DNA of 50,814 nt from JAVDCA01 sp035293985 (GTDB taxonomy: Bacteria > Pseudomonadota > Alphaproteobacteria > Rhizobiales > Xanthobacteraceae), in assembly GCA_035293985.1 (NCBI GenBank), contig DATGLS010000022.1:1-50814 (forward strand). The letters are read 5' to 3'. Of this stretch, positions 20,201 to 26,254 are shown piece by piece; the stretch's first letter is position 1; each line of letters opens with the position of its first letter. Position numbers and translations under genes: made by a program. A model generated the notes under the pieces. The model was not told the origin of the DNA. It made no database searches and worked only from the letters and a program-made list of their open reading frames with translations.

Positions 20201-21294
20201 CCAGTTTCCTGGACTTCGGTATCGATCTTATCGTGATCGCCGGACGCGGCGAGAAGGACACGTTGCATGGCGGCGAGAGCGACGACACCTTCGTATTGAC
20301 CCAGGCCGATCTGCCCACCTCGGCGCCCGCGGTTGGTCAGCCGTTCTCGGTGTCCGTCGACGGCGCAGCTGGGAACAACACGCTGGAGATCACGGATATA
20401 TCGAACTTCTTCACCGACCAGAGCTTGATCGGCGTCGCACTGTCGTCCATCGAAGAGCTCAAGCTATCCGGCTCGGGCGATGCTTCCTTGGCCGTTATTC
20501 CCCAGCAGGTCACCACCGTCGACTTCTCGGGGATAACCGGCTCCGCGTTTGCCGACGGCTCAGGCCGCCATGACGACCTCGTCATGATCGGTGGGCCGGG
20601 CCCGGACAGCCTGATCGGGGGGGCCGGTGACGACACGTTCGAGTTCGCCGATGCTGCCTTCCATGGGAAAGGCCAGTTGATCGATGGGGGTCCTGGCAAC
20701 AACTCGCTCTGGATCACCGACACGGGCGACCTCACCGTCGGCGACGCCGATTTGGGTGACCTCAGCGGCATCGAGACGCTCAAGATCGCCAGCCAGGGCA
20801 CCGCGACGTTGACGCTTGGTTTTCTCGCCAGCGCGGAGACGCAACGAGCGACCGGGACCCTGACGCTAGACGAGACGGCGGACACCGGCCTGATTCAGCT
20901 GGATGCGTCGAAATTCACCGCCAATCTCGAAGTCTTGGTCGGGAGCGCGTCCCAGACAGTCACCACCGGAAGCGGTCAGGATACATATGCTTACGCAATA
21001 TCTCTCGTGCCAGGCTCCTTCGCCTCTCGGTTGACGATCGACGACTTCAAGCCACTCGACAGCATTCAGATCTCGGCTTCGGCGGGTGCCGGCGGCGTCA
21101 CGGCGAACGAGAACGTGAGCTCGATCTACGAGCGCTCGAGCGGCACCGGCTTCATGTCGACGAGCGATCGCTTCCATTTCGATGATACGACCCATGGCCT
21201 TTACTACAGCCATGATGGGACGACCGCGAGCGAGGTGCTTCTCGCCACGGTGACGAACGGCGCCATTGGGGCGAACGGCATTCACATCGTGTGA
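11209..21294 (+). CDS. Giant type I secreted repeat adhesin B, 3361 aa
   Basis: The N-terminus has no Sec signal peptide. Residues ~1-100 form a conserved-looking head (AITVHLDGATKLDLSAIADA; VHVGDRLIILFDN) of the kind found at the start of type I secreted giant adhesins. T1SS-143-like units of about 180 aa follow, with junctions near 338, 521, 706, 885, 1065, 1244, 1424, 1604, 1784, 2113 and 2262. The unit starting at 1784 is long because of an inserted beta-sandwich. VCBS/cadherin-like units follow to about 2640, then GGAGH repeats with RTX-like GGHGNDTF, GGESDDTF and GGAGDDTF, and a secretion-type C-terminus ending IHIV. No TAAG-type LapG cleavage motif was spotted in the first 130 residues. 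It is paralogous to adhesin A. The ribosome-binding site is weak. Confidence 0.92.
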   Translation: MDRAIVVAQNGPPGPSITPQVIPVVKPHSNQAITVHLDGATKLDLSAIADAQITLVHVGDRLIILFDNHAQVTIEPFYGDNGQPLPDVTVELGPGRDVSGAAFASLFPVTTDESVLPASGGPGAPSGGASFVSYSIDSLAPTGTPLDLLGSQGGSGDTRETPTNPIGTEIVPFALTSAMITGTVDEGGFGIDTIGTIGTRQGAPVVARGVIGSLDALVDFGSGGPNAHKFQFIAATDAKAWIKGLGLTSQGSLIDTATISGNTLVAGTDPAQGAPHEVFSLTINGDGSWVFTLLAPLDDAAGQGANTATIDLSGLIQAVDAAGLIITFANDFKIVVGDDVPVLAGAAAAGSVEEAALAGMASPGDLFGRGNDPGRANGLAVVSGSLADLVSFGADGPAIASVPSDKGAAHWVADGFQLAVASGAHDFGLTSHGAAVDYLVVTGQPGSEMLTAWTGGGSGHEVFTLQLAGDGSYTFTLINPLDQIGDDTGATTLDLSPLVRGVDFDGDIVALSGDFIITVVNDVPVLTGASASVDVEEAALAASTWSGDQFGSGNDPDHQHGLAFASGSLSGLVSFGADGPLETPGGVEHAFRFAIGDGTSDSTLVPDVTSHGERINFFTVTTADDGSSQTLTAWTTGGPAEGGHEIFTLTLDGEGGYVFTLINPLDDTGANADAITLDLSAFIKAVDFDGDRVALASGDFTVTVADDAPVLTGAATDSVDEGGLSSATDPFALFSPGNDAGAATAASGTLGIHFGADGPAASGAVAFSDLADPANNVTVTDAGGHPVRLDALTSHGSPVAFALIDAQTLVAYTGTTAPAAVKDASVVFSVTLSTAVVGGSYDFLLDQPLDQPLTGEDGLKLAFTFTATDFDGSTAGGTFTVTQVDDVPVLTGSTSSGAVDEGALSTASGDLYGDGNRWAPDHAVLSTGTLAPLVHFGADGPAFDQNGGNSSFRFAVADGSTFDLGVKSHGQEVNFVTLSAVSDGTDGAAQTLTAWTNGGPANDPNSHEVFTLQLTGDGAYVFTLINPIDRTGDAATLDLSGLIKAVDFDGDPVTLSGGFKITVNDDVPAIGAADSGTVLEAGLTAATDPFGSGVHAGSATFATTATGTLGIHFGADGQAASGAATFTDQTNAASNISVTDGNGAAVSLADLTSHGAAVQFALLDAATLVAYTGATAPGTVDDASVVFSVALSTSSANGAYTFVLDQPLDQALTGADALNFAFSYTAQDFDGDTASASFIVTTTDDVPVLTAAASGSVFEAGLTAQIDPFGSGNHAGSASFAAEASGTLGIHFGADGAAASGALAFADQANAANNIAVTDGNGGTVSLADLTSHGAAVQFALLDATTLVAYTGATAPGTVHDASVVFSVALSAGSPNGSYDFVLDQPLDQALAGADALHLTFNYRVEDFDGDAASGSFTVTTTDDVPVLTRNTTSSAVDEGALNTASGDLYGDGNGRAPDHAVLSTGTLAPLVHFGADGPAFDQNGGNSGFHFAVADGSTFDLGVKSHGQEVNFVTLSAVSDGTDGAAQTLTAWTNGGAAGGGHEVFTLTLDGDGHYTFTLINPLDETSGIPFASLDLSRLIEAIDFDGDAVTLASSSFTMGVNDDAPSISGAASASVFEAGLTSATDPFGVGSQVGSASFASEASGSLGIHFGADGPVASGSLHFTDTTTAANNVTVTDGNGAAVSLASLTSHGAAVHFALLDADTLVAYTGPAVPTTTSAASVVFSVTLSGAAANGSYEFVLDKPLDQALAGSDGLNFSFNYTVKDFDGSTAASSFKVAAVDDLPTADVAPAAQVDESGLTSATDPFGGGTDPGAATTASGSFGLHFGADGPAVVVMHTDTFGIDNSIEYHNFNPSVGGGNFRFTNITAYGFDGSDFAHPRGDLAGIAGDTVTITDVAGPFTLDSIELGTVDVNSNTPTSGTVTLIGVDGQGDILASLTLPVDTINTFDPATVFNPAATVFAGVQLASLEIVPSDTSHEVLFNDISATRSTPPPLSFTDMAIAANDIMVTDANGKAVDLASLTSHGEAVKVALLNADTFVAYTGNDATDPAGTVFTLGLSNTATNGLYDFVLDEPLDEPAGTGGALNFAFAYTARDFDGDAASGSFTVTALDDSPVVVPHSDSLGTVQEAALTTFGASTNTTGSLDGLVSFGADGPASTAFRFAPNAASVLELLGLTSHGQTIAYDVTSDSLLAFVGSTPVKQVFSITLSSDGLWDFFLSAPIDHNGSKTIDLSGAVEATDRDGSSITLSPHDFEVTVIDDTPTAHTIDATAINDITASATVTPVSGTDYAFGVDGPAATSPLTFDLNGIRVSGPIGDAFGRPDVFASGSSVTFEPDTTTFQQLSVGESATITVPYTVTDFDGSTATADVIFTVDQVVDSKPELTGGVTSGTINELSDVTNSTAIDTTSGSLTFTDVNHDDTHTVSASYESGSAVWSGGSSASIPTRTLTDLSKALNVLETADSLSGQTGSVTWTASLPDKDLDFLAAGETLSATFNIDVTDNFRSGSGEQVVVTFNGANDAPIITAGTDPRALTEGTAPQPQTTKGSVRFTDPDLNDTHTVSVEPNSNIGSFTAQLTEDTPGRSSGNLDWSYTINPADWAAVTQHLFSETYKIDIDDGHGGVAVDSVTVSLQRQGPAGVALTPSMDALDLSAEFSGGNSAPLGVLGTFAATGDPNTADQFTYSFQGAAPTGLVLVPTNGVLAATGFVSNVDETFAVAASDGIDPPATTTVTWWVGNGINESSPSFAASTSNVLLAYALGEGETITGIGRAGAVNILAGQGGGDNFVLTSASFSSNDVIVGKRDLSDGIVLSDSSGVTVVDSSFAQVSNIGVLSIGGTGANSVTLGADASADVGGAGHRFTVDDSGGSGSLTVDGSAMTADLYVSTGSVTPGKLPAAGEDTLIGGHGNDTFLLAGVQFNAGQTIAGGTGSNTIVLSDPGGPGAETIDADAFMHVSGIDTLELLGDSEHDVSLAFDPSADGTLTVDDSHSTGDLTLNASFLDFGIDLIVIAGRGEKDTLHGGESDDTFVLTQADLPTSAPAVGQPFSVSVDGAAGNNTLEITDISNFFTDQSLIGVALSSIEELKLSGSGDASLAVIPQQVTTVDFSGITGSAFADGSGRHDDLVMIGGPGPDSLIGGAGDDTFEFADAAFHGKGQLIDGGPGNNSLWITDTGDLTVGDADLGDLSGIETLKIASQGTATLTLGFLASAETQRATGTLTLDETADTGLIQLDASKFTANLEVLVGSASQTVTTGSGQDTYAYAISLVPGSFASRLTIDDFKPLDSIQISASAGAGGVTANENVSSIYERSSGTGFMSTSDRFHFDDTTHGLYYSHDGTTASEVLLATVTNGAIGANGIHIV
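11743..17990 (+). repeat. Tandem ~540-bp T1SS-143-like repeat array of adhesin B
   Basis: Eleven or so in-frame units are spaced 179-185 codons apart, except one lengthened by an insertion. Two subtypes alternate. Subtype alpha carries VDEGALSTASGDLYGDGN and VKSHGQEVNFVTLSAVS. Subtype beta carries FEAGLT, GIHFGADG and DLTSHGAAVQFALLD. The alpha units at 13861 and 15475 are nearly identical over more than 300 bp. Each unit closes with a DFDG segment and a DDxP junction. Confidence 0.8.
16700..17195 (+). other. ~150-residue beta-sandwich inserted in a T1SS-143-like unit
   Basis: The encoded segment begins after FGADGP and ends at ATRSTPPP, where the host repeat resumes with LSFTD. Homologous inserts lie at the same point in adhesin A (about 1741-2225), and the end of a third copy lies at the left window edge (2-170). 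Inner motifs include NFRFTNITAYGFDG, TLIGVDGQGDILASL and LFNDISATRS. Function unknown; the pattern resembles an extracellular binding module. Confidence 0.5.
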
Positions 21295-21574
21295 CGGCAG
21301 GTTGCGGCGGCTCCGGGCCGAGGAGGGCTGCCGTCCGTTTGATCCGCGCCCGGCCCGAGATACGGTGCCGAATTCCAGGGGCCCGCGGATGCAGCCGACG
21401 GAGCGCCGACGACAGCCCGACGACAGCAGGGTAGCTGGGCGCCGGGATCCCGGGCCGCTGCTGCGTGACGTTCGGTCCCTCCACGTCGTGCCGCACGCGT
21501 CGGCGCAGGCGCCTGCTTTGACCGGCGACCGGTCTACGCTACGGTGCCGAGTCGATCGCAACGGGGATCTGCGG

Positions 21575-23296
21575 ATGGCCGGGACCGAGAGCGCACAAGG
21601 TGGCGGCGCGGCGAAGAGCCGTCGCGTCTGGCCGTTGCTGCGCTCGCTCGCGGGCTATCGCGCCGAGTATCTGCCGCGTGACCTCGCCGCCGGGTTGACC
21701 CTCGCCGCGATCGCGATTCCCGAGCAGATGGCGACCGCTGCGAAGCTCGGGGGCTTCGCGCCGCAATTCGGGCTGATGGTCCTGGTCGCGGGCGCCCTCG
21801 GCTTCGCGATCTTCGGCGGCAGCCGCTATCTCTCGTGCGGGGCCGATTCGACCATCACGCCCATCTTCTTCGGCGGCCTCTCGATGCTGGCGGTCGGTCA
21901 TCCAGCCGACTATCCGGCGCTGGCGGCCGCGCTCGCGCTCATGGTGGGCGTGATGCTGGTCGCGGCCGGCATCTTCCGCCTCGGCTGGATCGCCGACCTC
22001 CTGTCGGTGCCCGTCACCACCGGCTTCCTCGCCGGCATCGCGGTGCACATCCTGCTGTCGCAATTGCCGAGCGTCCTCGGCGTCGAGACGCCCAAGGGCG
22101 ACGTGCTGCTGGCGCGCCTCGCGACGCTCGCGGGCGAGGTCGGCGCGACCAACCTCTACACGCTCGCGATCGGCGCCGGCGTGCTCGCCACCATCATCGT
22201 GTCGGAGCGCATCGACGGCCGCATTCCGGGCGCGCTGATCGGCCTCGTCGTCGCCACCCTGGCGGTGGTCGCGTTCGATCTCGAGCATCACGGCGTCAAA
22301 CCGCTCGGCGACGTCAAGGGCGAGCTGCCCCACGTGGCGCTGCCGCTGGTGGCACCGTCCTATCTCACCGGGCTCATCACGCTCGCCCTCATCATCACGA
22401 TGACCGTCATGGTGCAGACCGCGGCCACCACGCGCTCGTTCCCGCCGAGCGCGGACGAGCCGCCCGACGTCGATCGCGACTTCATCGGCGTCGGCGCCGC
22501 CAATGTGCTCACCGGCCTGATCGGGGCCTTCGCGGTCAATGCCAGCCCGCCGCGAACCGCGATCGTCGCCGAAAGCGGCGGCCGCTCGCAGGTCGCCGGG
22601 CTGACCTCGGCCGCGATCACCGTCCTGCTGCTCGTCGTCGGCGCCGCGCTGCTGCGCCATGTGCCGGAGGCGGCGCTCGGCGGCGTGCTCTTGTTCGTCG
22701 CGCTGCGCATCTTCCGCATCCGTCAGATCGTCGGCGTGCTGCGCCAGACGCTCGCCGAGTTCCTCTTGATCGTCGCCACCGCCGCCGCGATCGTGGTGCT
22801 GCCGATCGAGGAGGGCGTCGGCATCGGCATCGCGCTGTCGCTGCTGCACGGCATCTGGACCACGACCCAGGCCCGCCTCGTCCTGCTCGAGCGTGTGCCC
22901 GGCACCACCATCTGGTGGCCGCGCAGCCCGCGCCAGAGGGGTGAGTGCGATCCCGACATCGTCGTCGCCGGCCTGCAAGCGCCGCTTTCCTTCCTCAACG
23001 CCAACCGCTTCCGCGCCGACGCGCGCAAGGCGCTGCAGTCGGCCGCCGCGCCGGTGCGGGTGTTCGTGCTCGAGGCGACCGGCATAGTCGAGATCGACTA
23101 CACCGGCGCGCAGGCGCTGATCGCGTTCATCCGCGAATGCCATGAGCGCCAGGTGCCGTTCGCGATCGCCCGGCTCGAGTCGGTGCGCGCCCAGGACGCG
23201 CTGACCCGCTTCCACGTGCACGAGGTGCTCGATCCCGACCGCATCTTCCACAGCGTCGAGGAGGCGATCCGCGCGCTGGCACCACGGCCGGCGTGA
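21575..23296 (+). CDS. SulP-family anion transporter with C-terminal STAS domain
   Basis: This 573-aa inner-membrane protein has a SulP core (about residues 25-440, many hydrophobic helices, start LPRDLAAGLTLAAIAIPEQM) and a cytoplasmic STAS domain (about 460-570, with IDYTGAQALIAFIRE). SulP proteins carry sulfate, bicarbonate or other anions; the substrate here cannot be assigned. ATG 21575 was chosen because the upstream in-frame sequence has no hydrophobic or family-like content. The stop codon overlaps the GTG start of the next gene (GTGA at 23293-23296), so translation is probably coupled. The 280 bp between adhesin B and this gene hold no recognised gene. Confidence 0.9.
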   Translation: MAGTESAQGGGAAKSRRVWPLLRSLAGYRAEYLPRDLAAGLTLAAIAIPEQMATAAKLGGFAPQFGLMVLVAGALGFAIFGGSRYLSCGADSTITPIFFGGLSMLAVGHPADYPALAAALALMVGVMLVAAGIFRLGWIADLLSVPVTTGFLAGIAVHILLSQLPSVLGVETPKGDVLLARLATLAGEVGATNLYTLAIGAGVLATIIVSERIDGRIPGALIGLVVATLAVVAFDLEHHGVKPLGDVKGELPHVALPLVAPSYLTGLITLALIITMTVMVQTAATTRSFPPSADEPPDVDRDFIGVGAANVLTGLIGAFAVNASPPRTAIVAESGGRSQVAGLTSAAITVLLLVVGAALLRHVPEAALGGVLLFVALRIFRIRQIVGVLRQTLAEFLLIVATAAAIVVLPIEEGVGIGIALSLLHGIWTTTQARLVLLERVPGTTIWWPRSPRQRGECDPDIVVAGLQAPLSFLNANRFRADARKALQSAAAPVRVFVLEATGIVEIDYTGAQALIAFIRECHERQVPFAIARLESVRAQDALTRFHVHEVLDPDRIFHSVEEAIRALAPRPA

Positions 23297-24069
23297 GCGC
23301 GCCGCTCGACCTGCATCTCGCCAACGACCTCGCCGCCATGGCGGGGCTCATCGACGCGGTCGATCGCTTTGGCGCCGCGCACCGGCTCCCGGCCGACATC
23401 GTCAACGCGCTCCAGGTCGCGGTGGACGAGGTCGTCACCAACGCGATCACCCATGGCTATGCGCCGGGCGCACGCGGCGAGATTACGGTGCGGCTGCAGC
23501 ATCGGCCGGACCGCGTCGAGGCCGAGATCGAGGACGACGGCGCGCCGTTCGATCCGCTGCAGGCGCCGCTGCCCAACCTCGGGTTGCCGGTCGCGGAGCG
23601 CCCGATCGGGGGACTCGGCATCCACCTCGTCCGCAACCTGATGGACAGAGTATCCTATGTGCGCCGTGACGGTAGGAACCTTTTGAAATTGGTCAAGAAT
23701 TTGGATAATCAGGGGCGGGTGGAGAGAGCCGAGATGGAAGTCATCGAGAGCAGCGCCGACGGCGTCGCCATCATGGAGCCGCGCGGGCGGATGGATGCGC
23801 TCGGCGCAAAACCGTTCGGCGACCGCGCCGTCGAGCTGATGCGGGAGGGCAGCACCCGCATTCTGATCGATCTCGCGCACATCCAGTATATCAGCAGCGC
23901 CGGCTTCCGCGCCCTGCTGATCGCCCACAAGCATAGCATCGCGAGCAACGGCAAGCTGGTGCTGTGCGGCCTCTCGGCCGAGGTGCGGCGCATGTTCGAG
24001 CTCGGCGCCTTTCTCGACGTCTTCACCATCTGCGGCACGCGCGAGGAAGGGCTCGCGAAGGCGAAATAG
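23293..24069 (+). CDS. RsbW-like HATPase fused to STAS anti-anti-sigma-type domain
   Basis: This 258-aa soluble protein has two halves that are normally separate partners. Residues 1-140 are a GHKL anti-sigma-type ATPase: N-box with Glu46, Asn50 and His54 (VDEVVTNAITHGY), G1 box DDG at 81-83, G2 box PIGGLGIHLVRN at 104-115. Residues 148-258 are a STAS domain with YISSAGFRALL; Ser202 occupies the usual phosphoserine position. The start GTG overlaps the SulP stop. An internal ATG at 23734, preceded by GGTGGAGAG, could start the STAS half alone. In partner-switching systems the kinase phosphorylates the STAS partner and a SpoIIE-type phosphatase reverses it; no such phosphatase is in the window. 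Confidence 0.85.
   Translation: MSAPLDLHLANDLAAMAGLIDAVDRFGAAHRLPADIVNALQVAVDEVVTNAITHGYAPGARGEITVRLQHRPDRVEAEIEDDGAPFDPLQAPLPNLGLPVAERPIGGLGIHLVRNLMDRVSYVRRDGRNLLKLVKNLDNQGRVERAEMEVIESSADGVAIMEPRGRMDALGAKPFGDRAVELMREGSTRILIDLAHIQYISSAGFRALLIAHKHSIASNGKLVLCGLSAEVRRMFELGAFLDVFTICGTREEGLAKAK
23718..23736 (+). promoter_or_regulatory. Possible internal ribosome-binding site and start for STAS half
   Basis: GGTGGAGAG (about 23718-23726) precedes ATG 23734-23736 in frame with the HATPase-STAS gene, exactly where a free-standing STAS protein (MEVIES...) would begin. It may be a relic of two genes or a functional second start. Confidence 0.35.
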
Positions 24070-24107
24070 CGTTCCGACGAACGAGAAAAGGGCGGCGGCG
24101 CAACCGC

Positions 24108-24118
24108 GGGGGGGGGGG
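24108..24118 (+). promoter_or_regulatory. G11 tract serving as Shine-Dalgarno of the NCS2 gene
   Basis: Eleven consecutive G residues lie two bases before ATG 24121 and form the only purine-rich ribosome-binding site for that gene. Homopolymer tracts of this length are prone to slippage, which would change SD spacing without changing the frame. Confidence 0.5.
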
Positions 24119-24120
24119 AG

Positions 24121-25827
24121 ATGCGGCCGAGCAATCTCATCTACAGCGTCGACGAGAAGCCGCCGGCGCTCGTCTGCCTCGTCAACGCGGCGCAGCAGCT
24201 CACCATCATCACGCCGTTCCTGGTCTACCCGATCCTGGTGATGCGCGCGGTCGGCGCCGACCAGCAGGCCACCGCAAGCTTCGTCGCGCTATCGTTCCTC
24301 GCGGTCGGCATCGGCACGCTGCTGCAGGCGTGGCCCAGCAGATGGACCGGCTCGGGCTTCCTCATCTCGTCGAGCCCGGCCGCCGCCTTCGTGCCGATCG
24401 ACATCGTGGCGATCAAGGCCGGCGGCCCGCCGCTGCTCACCGGGATGACCTTCTTCGCCGGGCTCGCCGAGATCGGCTTCGCGCAGATCGTGCGCCGCTT
24501 CCGCCCGTTCTTCCCGGCCGAGATTTCCGGCCTGTGCATCCTCTTGATCGGCATCTATGTGGGCGTGCTCGCCATCAAGTCCGCCTTCGGCCTCGACGAT
24601 GCCTCGCACGCGACCGCGACCCCGCGCGAGCTCGCGATCGGCGGCGCGACGCTCGCGCTCATGGTCGGGCTCAACCTGTGGGCCAAAGGCGCGGCGCGCA
24701 TGCTGTGCGCGATCATCGGCGTGATCTGCGGCTATGTCGCGGCGGTTTTGCTCGGCGCCTTCGACCCGGCCGCCATGAAGGTGCTCACCTCGGCCGCGAT
24801 CTTCGCGCTGCCGCATTGGACGCCGGCGCTTCCCCATTTCAGCCTCGACCTCGTCGTGCCGTTCGCGGCGGCGGCGCTGATCTGCACGCTGCGCGGCATG
24901 GGCGACGTCGCCACCGCGCAGAAGATCAACGATCGCGACTGGATCCGCCCCGACATGACCAGCATCCGCAAGGGCATCGTGGCGGACGGCGCCGCCACCG
25001 TGGTCGCCGGCCTGCTCGGCGTGCTCGGCTGCAACACGCAGTCATCCGCCAACGGCATGGCCAACGCGACCGGCGTCGCCTCGCGCCACGTCGCCTTCTG
25101 GCTCGGGCTCATGCTGATCGTGTTCGCCTTCTTTCCGGTGGTGCCGGCCGCGCTCGTCGCCATGCCGCGCGCGGTTGTCGGTGCCTCGTTCCTGTTCACC
25201 GCATCGTTCATCATGATCAGCGGGCTGCAGATCATCACCAGCCGCCTGCTGGACGCGCGGCGCACCTTCATCATCGGTATCGCGCTCACGCTCAGCCTCG
25301 GCCACGAGATCTTTCCCGCTCTCTACGCCAGCGCACCGACCGCGCTCGCGCCCTTCGTGAGCTCCGGCCTCGTCATCGGCCTCATCATCGCGCTCGCTCT
25401 CAATGCCGTCTTCCGGATCGGCATGCGCAACAAGGCGAGGATCGATATCGTTCCGGGGCCGGGCGCGCACGACGCGGTGCGCGCCTTCCTGGAGCAGCAG
25501 GGCGCCAAATGGGGCGCGCGGCGCGACGTGATCGAGCGGGCGATCTTCGGCGCCGCCCAGGCGGAGGAAAGCATCGCCGAGCACTGCAACGTGCAGGGCC
25601 CGATCGCGCTCGAGGCCGCGTTCGACGAGTTCAACCTCGACATCCGCCTGAGCTGGCAGGGCGACGAGCTCGCGATTCCGGACAAGCGTCCGAGCGACGA
25701 GGAGATCCGCGAGACCGAGCAGGGTCTGCTGCTGCTCGCCGGCTTCCTCATCCAGCGCAACGCCGACCGGGTGCGCTCATTGCGGCGCGGCGATCGCGCG
25801 GTGCTCGAGTTCCATTTCCAGCATTGA
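24121..25827 (+). CDS. NCS2/NAT-fold permease with C-terminal degenerate HATPase-like domain
   Basis: This 568-aa protein has an N-terminal ~440-residue hydrophobic core of the nucleobase:cation symporter-2 fold (similar to UraA/XanQ). By eye, key NAT positions deviate: the TM1 QH pair reads QQ (NAAQQLTII); the TM8 substrate Glu (E..GD in XanQ) reads Arg (LRGMGDVAT); the TM10 signature keeps G and TG but has SA in place of QN (SANGMANATG). A nucleobase substrate is therefore doubtful. Residues 442-568 are a soluble tail resembling an RsbW-type HATPase (AAQAEESIAEHC, LDIRLSWQGDEL, GLLLLAGFLIQRNADRV, AVLEFHF) but lacking the N-box Asn and the DxG Asp, so it probably does not bind ATP. It lies 51 bp after the HATPase-STAS gene on the same strand. 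Confidence 0.8.
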   Translation: MRPSNLIYSVDEKPPALVCLVNAAQQLTIITPFLVYPILVMRAVGADQQATASFVALSFLAVGIGTLLQAWPSRWTGSGFLISSSPAAAFVPIDIVAIKAGGPPLLTGMTFFAGLAEIGFAQIVRRFRPFFPAEISGLCILLIGIYVGVLAIKSAFGLDDASHATATPRELAIGGATLALMVGLNLWAKGAARMLCAIIGVICGYVAAVLLGAFDPAAMKVLTSAAIFALPHWTPALPHFSLDLVVPFAAAALICTLRGMGDVATAQKINDRDWIRPDMTSIRKGIVADGAATVVAGLLGVLGCNTQSSANGMANATGVASRHVAFWLGLMLIVFAFFPVVPAALVAMPRAVVGASFLFTASFIMISGLQIITSRLLDARRTFIIGIALTLSLGHEIFPALYASAPTALAPFVSSGLVIGLIIALALNAVFRIGMRNKARIDIVPGPGAHDAVRAFLEQQGAKWGARRDVIERAIFGAAQAEESIAEHCNVQGPIALEAAFDEFNLDIRLSWQGDELAIPDKRPSDEEIRETEQGLLLLAGFLIQRNADRVRSLRRGDRAVLEFHFQH

Positions 25828-25832
25828 GGGAT

Positions 25833-25925
25833 GGCGAATAGGGAGTGGCGAAAATAGCGAATAGGGGCCGAGAGGTGCCGGCTCCTCGCCATTCGCTATT
25901 CGCTACTCGCTACTCGCTACTCGCC
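25833..25925. repeat. Inverted GCGAATAG-type repeat cluster
   Basis: Tandem GCGAATAG/GCGAGTAG-like units occur on the left (about 25834-25865) and in reverse complement on the right (about 25888-25925). AATAGCGAAT at 25854-25863 pairs with ATTCGCTATT at 25891-25900. It lies directly after the NCS2 stop and may fold as a transcript end. A related element is at 35605-35678. Confidence 0.6.
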
Positions 25926-26023
25926 TCCCTTGGAACCTGAACCGCTGGGCCCGCACGCGCGACGACTGGTCAAGGCGATCTCGCATGAGATCGCCGATCC
26001 CAAACCTTCGAAAGGGTCACGCC

Positions 26024-26254
26024 ATGACCAGGATCGGACTGCTGCTCGCAGGCACTGCGGTTTTGCTCGCGCTCGCCCGACCCGCGCTTGCCCTGAACCC
26101 GCAACCGCTGCCGCCAGGCCTCTACCACGGCTATCAGCCGCGCACCGCAACGACGCCCACGTTCCGCTGGGGCCCGCACGTGCGGCTGCCCCACTGCCAT
26201 GGCGTCCAGTTCGGCGATCCACGCACCCATCCGCCGGTCCGCGTCTGCAATTGA
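26024..26254 (+). CDS. Small secreted protein with LNPQPLPPG motif
   Basis: This predicted 76-aa protein starts at ATG 26024, preceded by AAAGGG at 26011-26016. Residues 1-22 form a signal peptide (MTRIGLLLAGTAVLLALARP, cleaved near ALA). The mature part begins with the Pro-rich motif LNPQPLPPG, seen in small uncharacterised exported proteins of related bacteria, and has two Cys (CHGVQF and a penultimate Cys) that could form a disulfide. No enzymatic motif was seen and the function is unknown. Confidence 0.65.
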   Translation: MTRIGLLLAGTAVLLALARPALALNPQPLPPGLYHGYQPRTATTPTFRWGPHVRLPHCHGVQFGDPRTHPPVRVCN

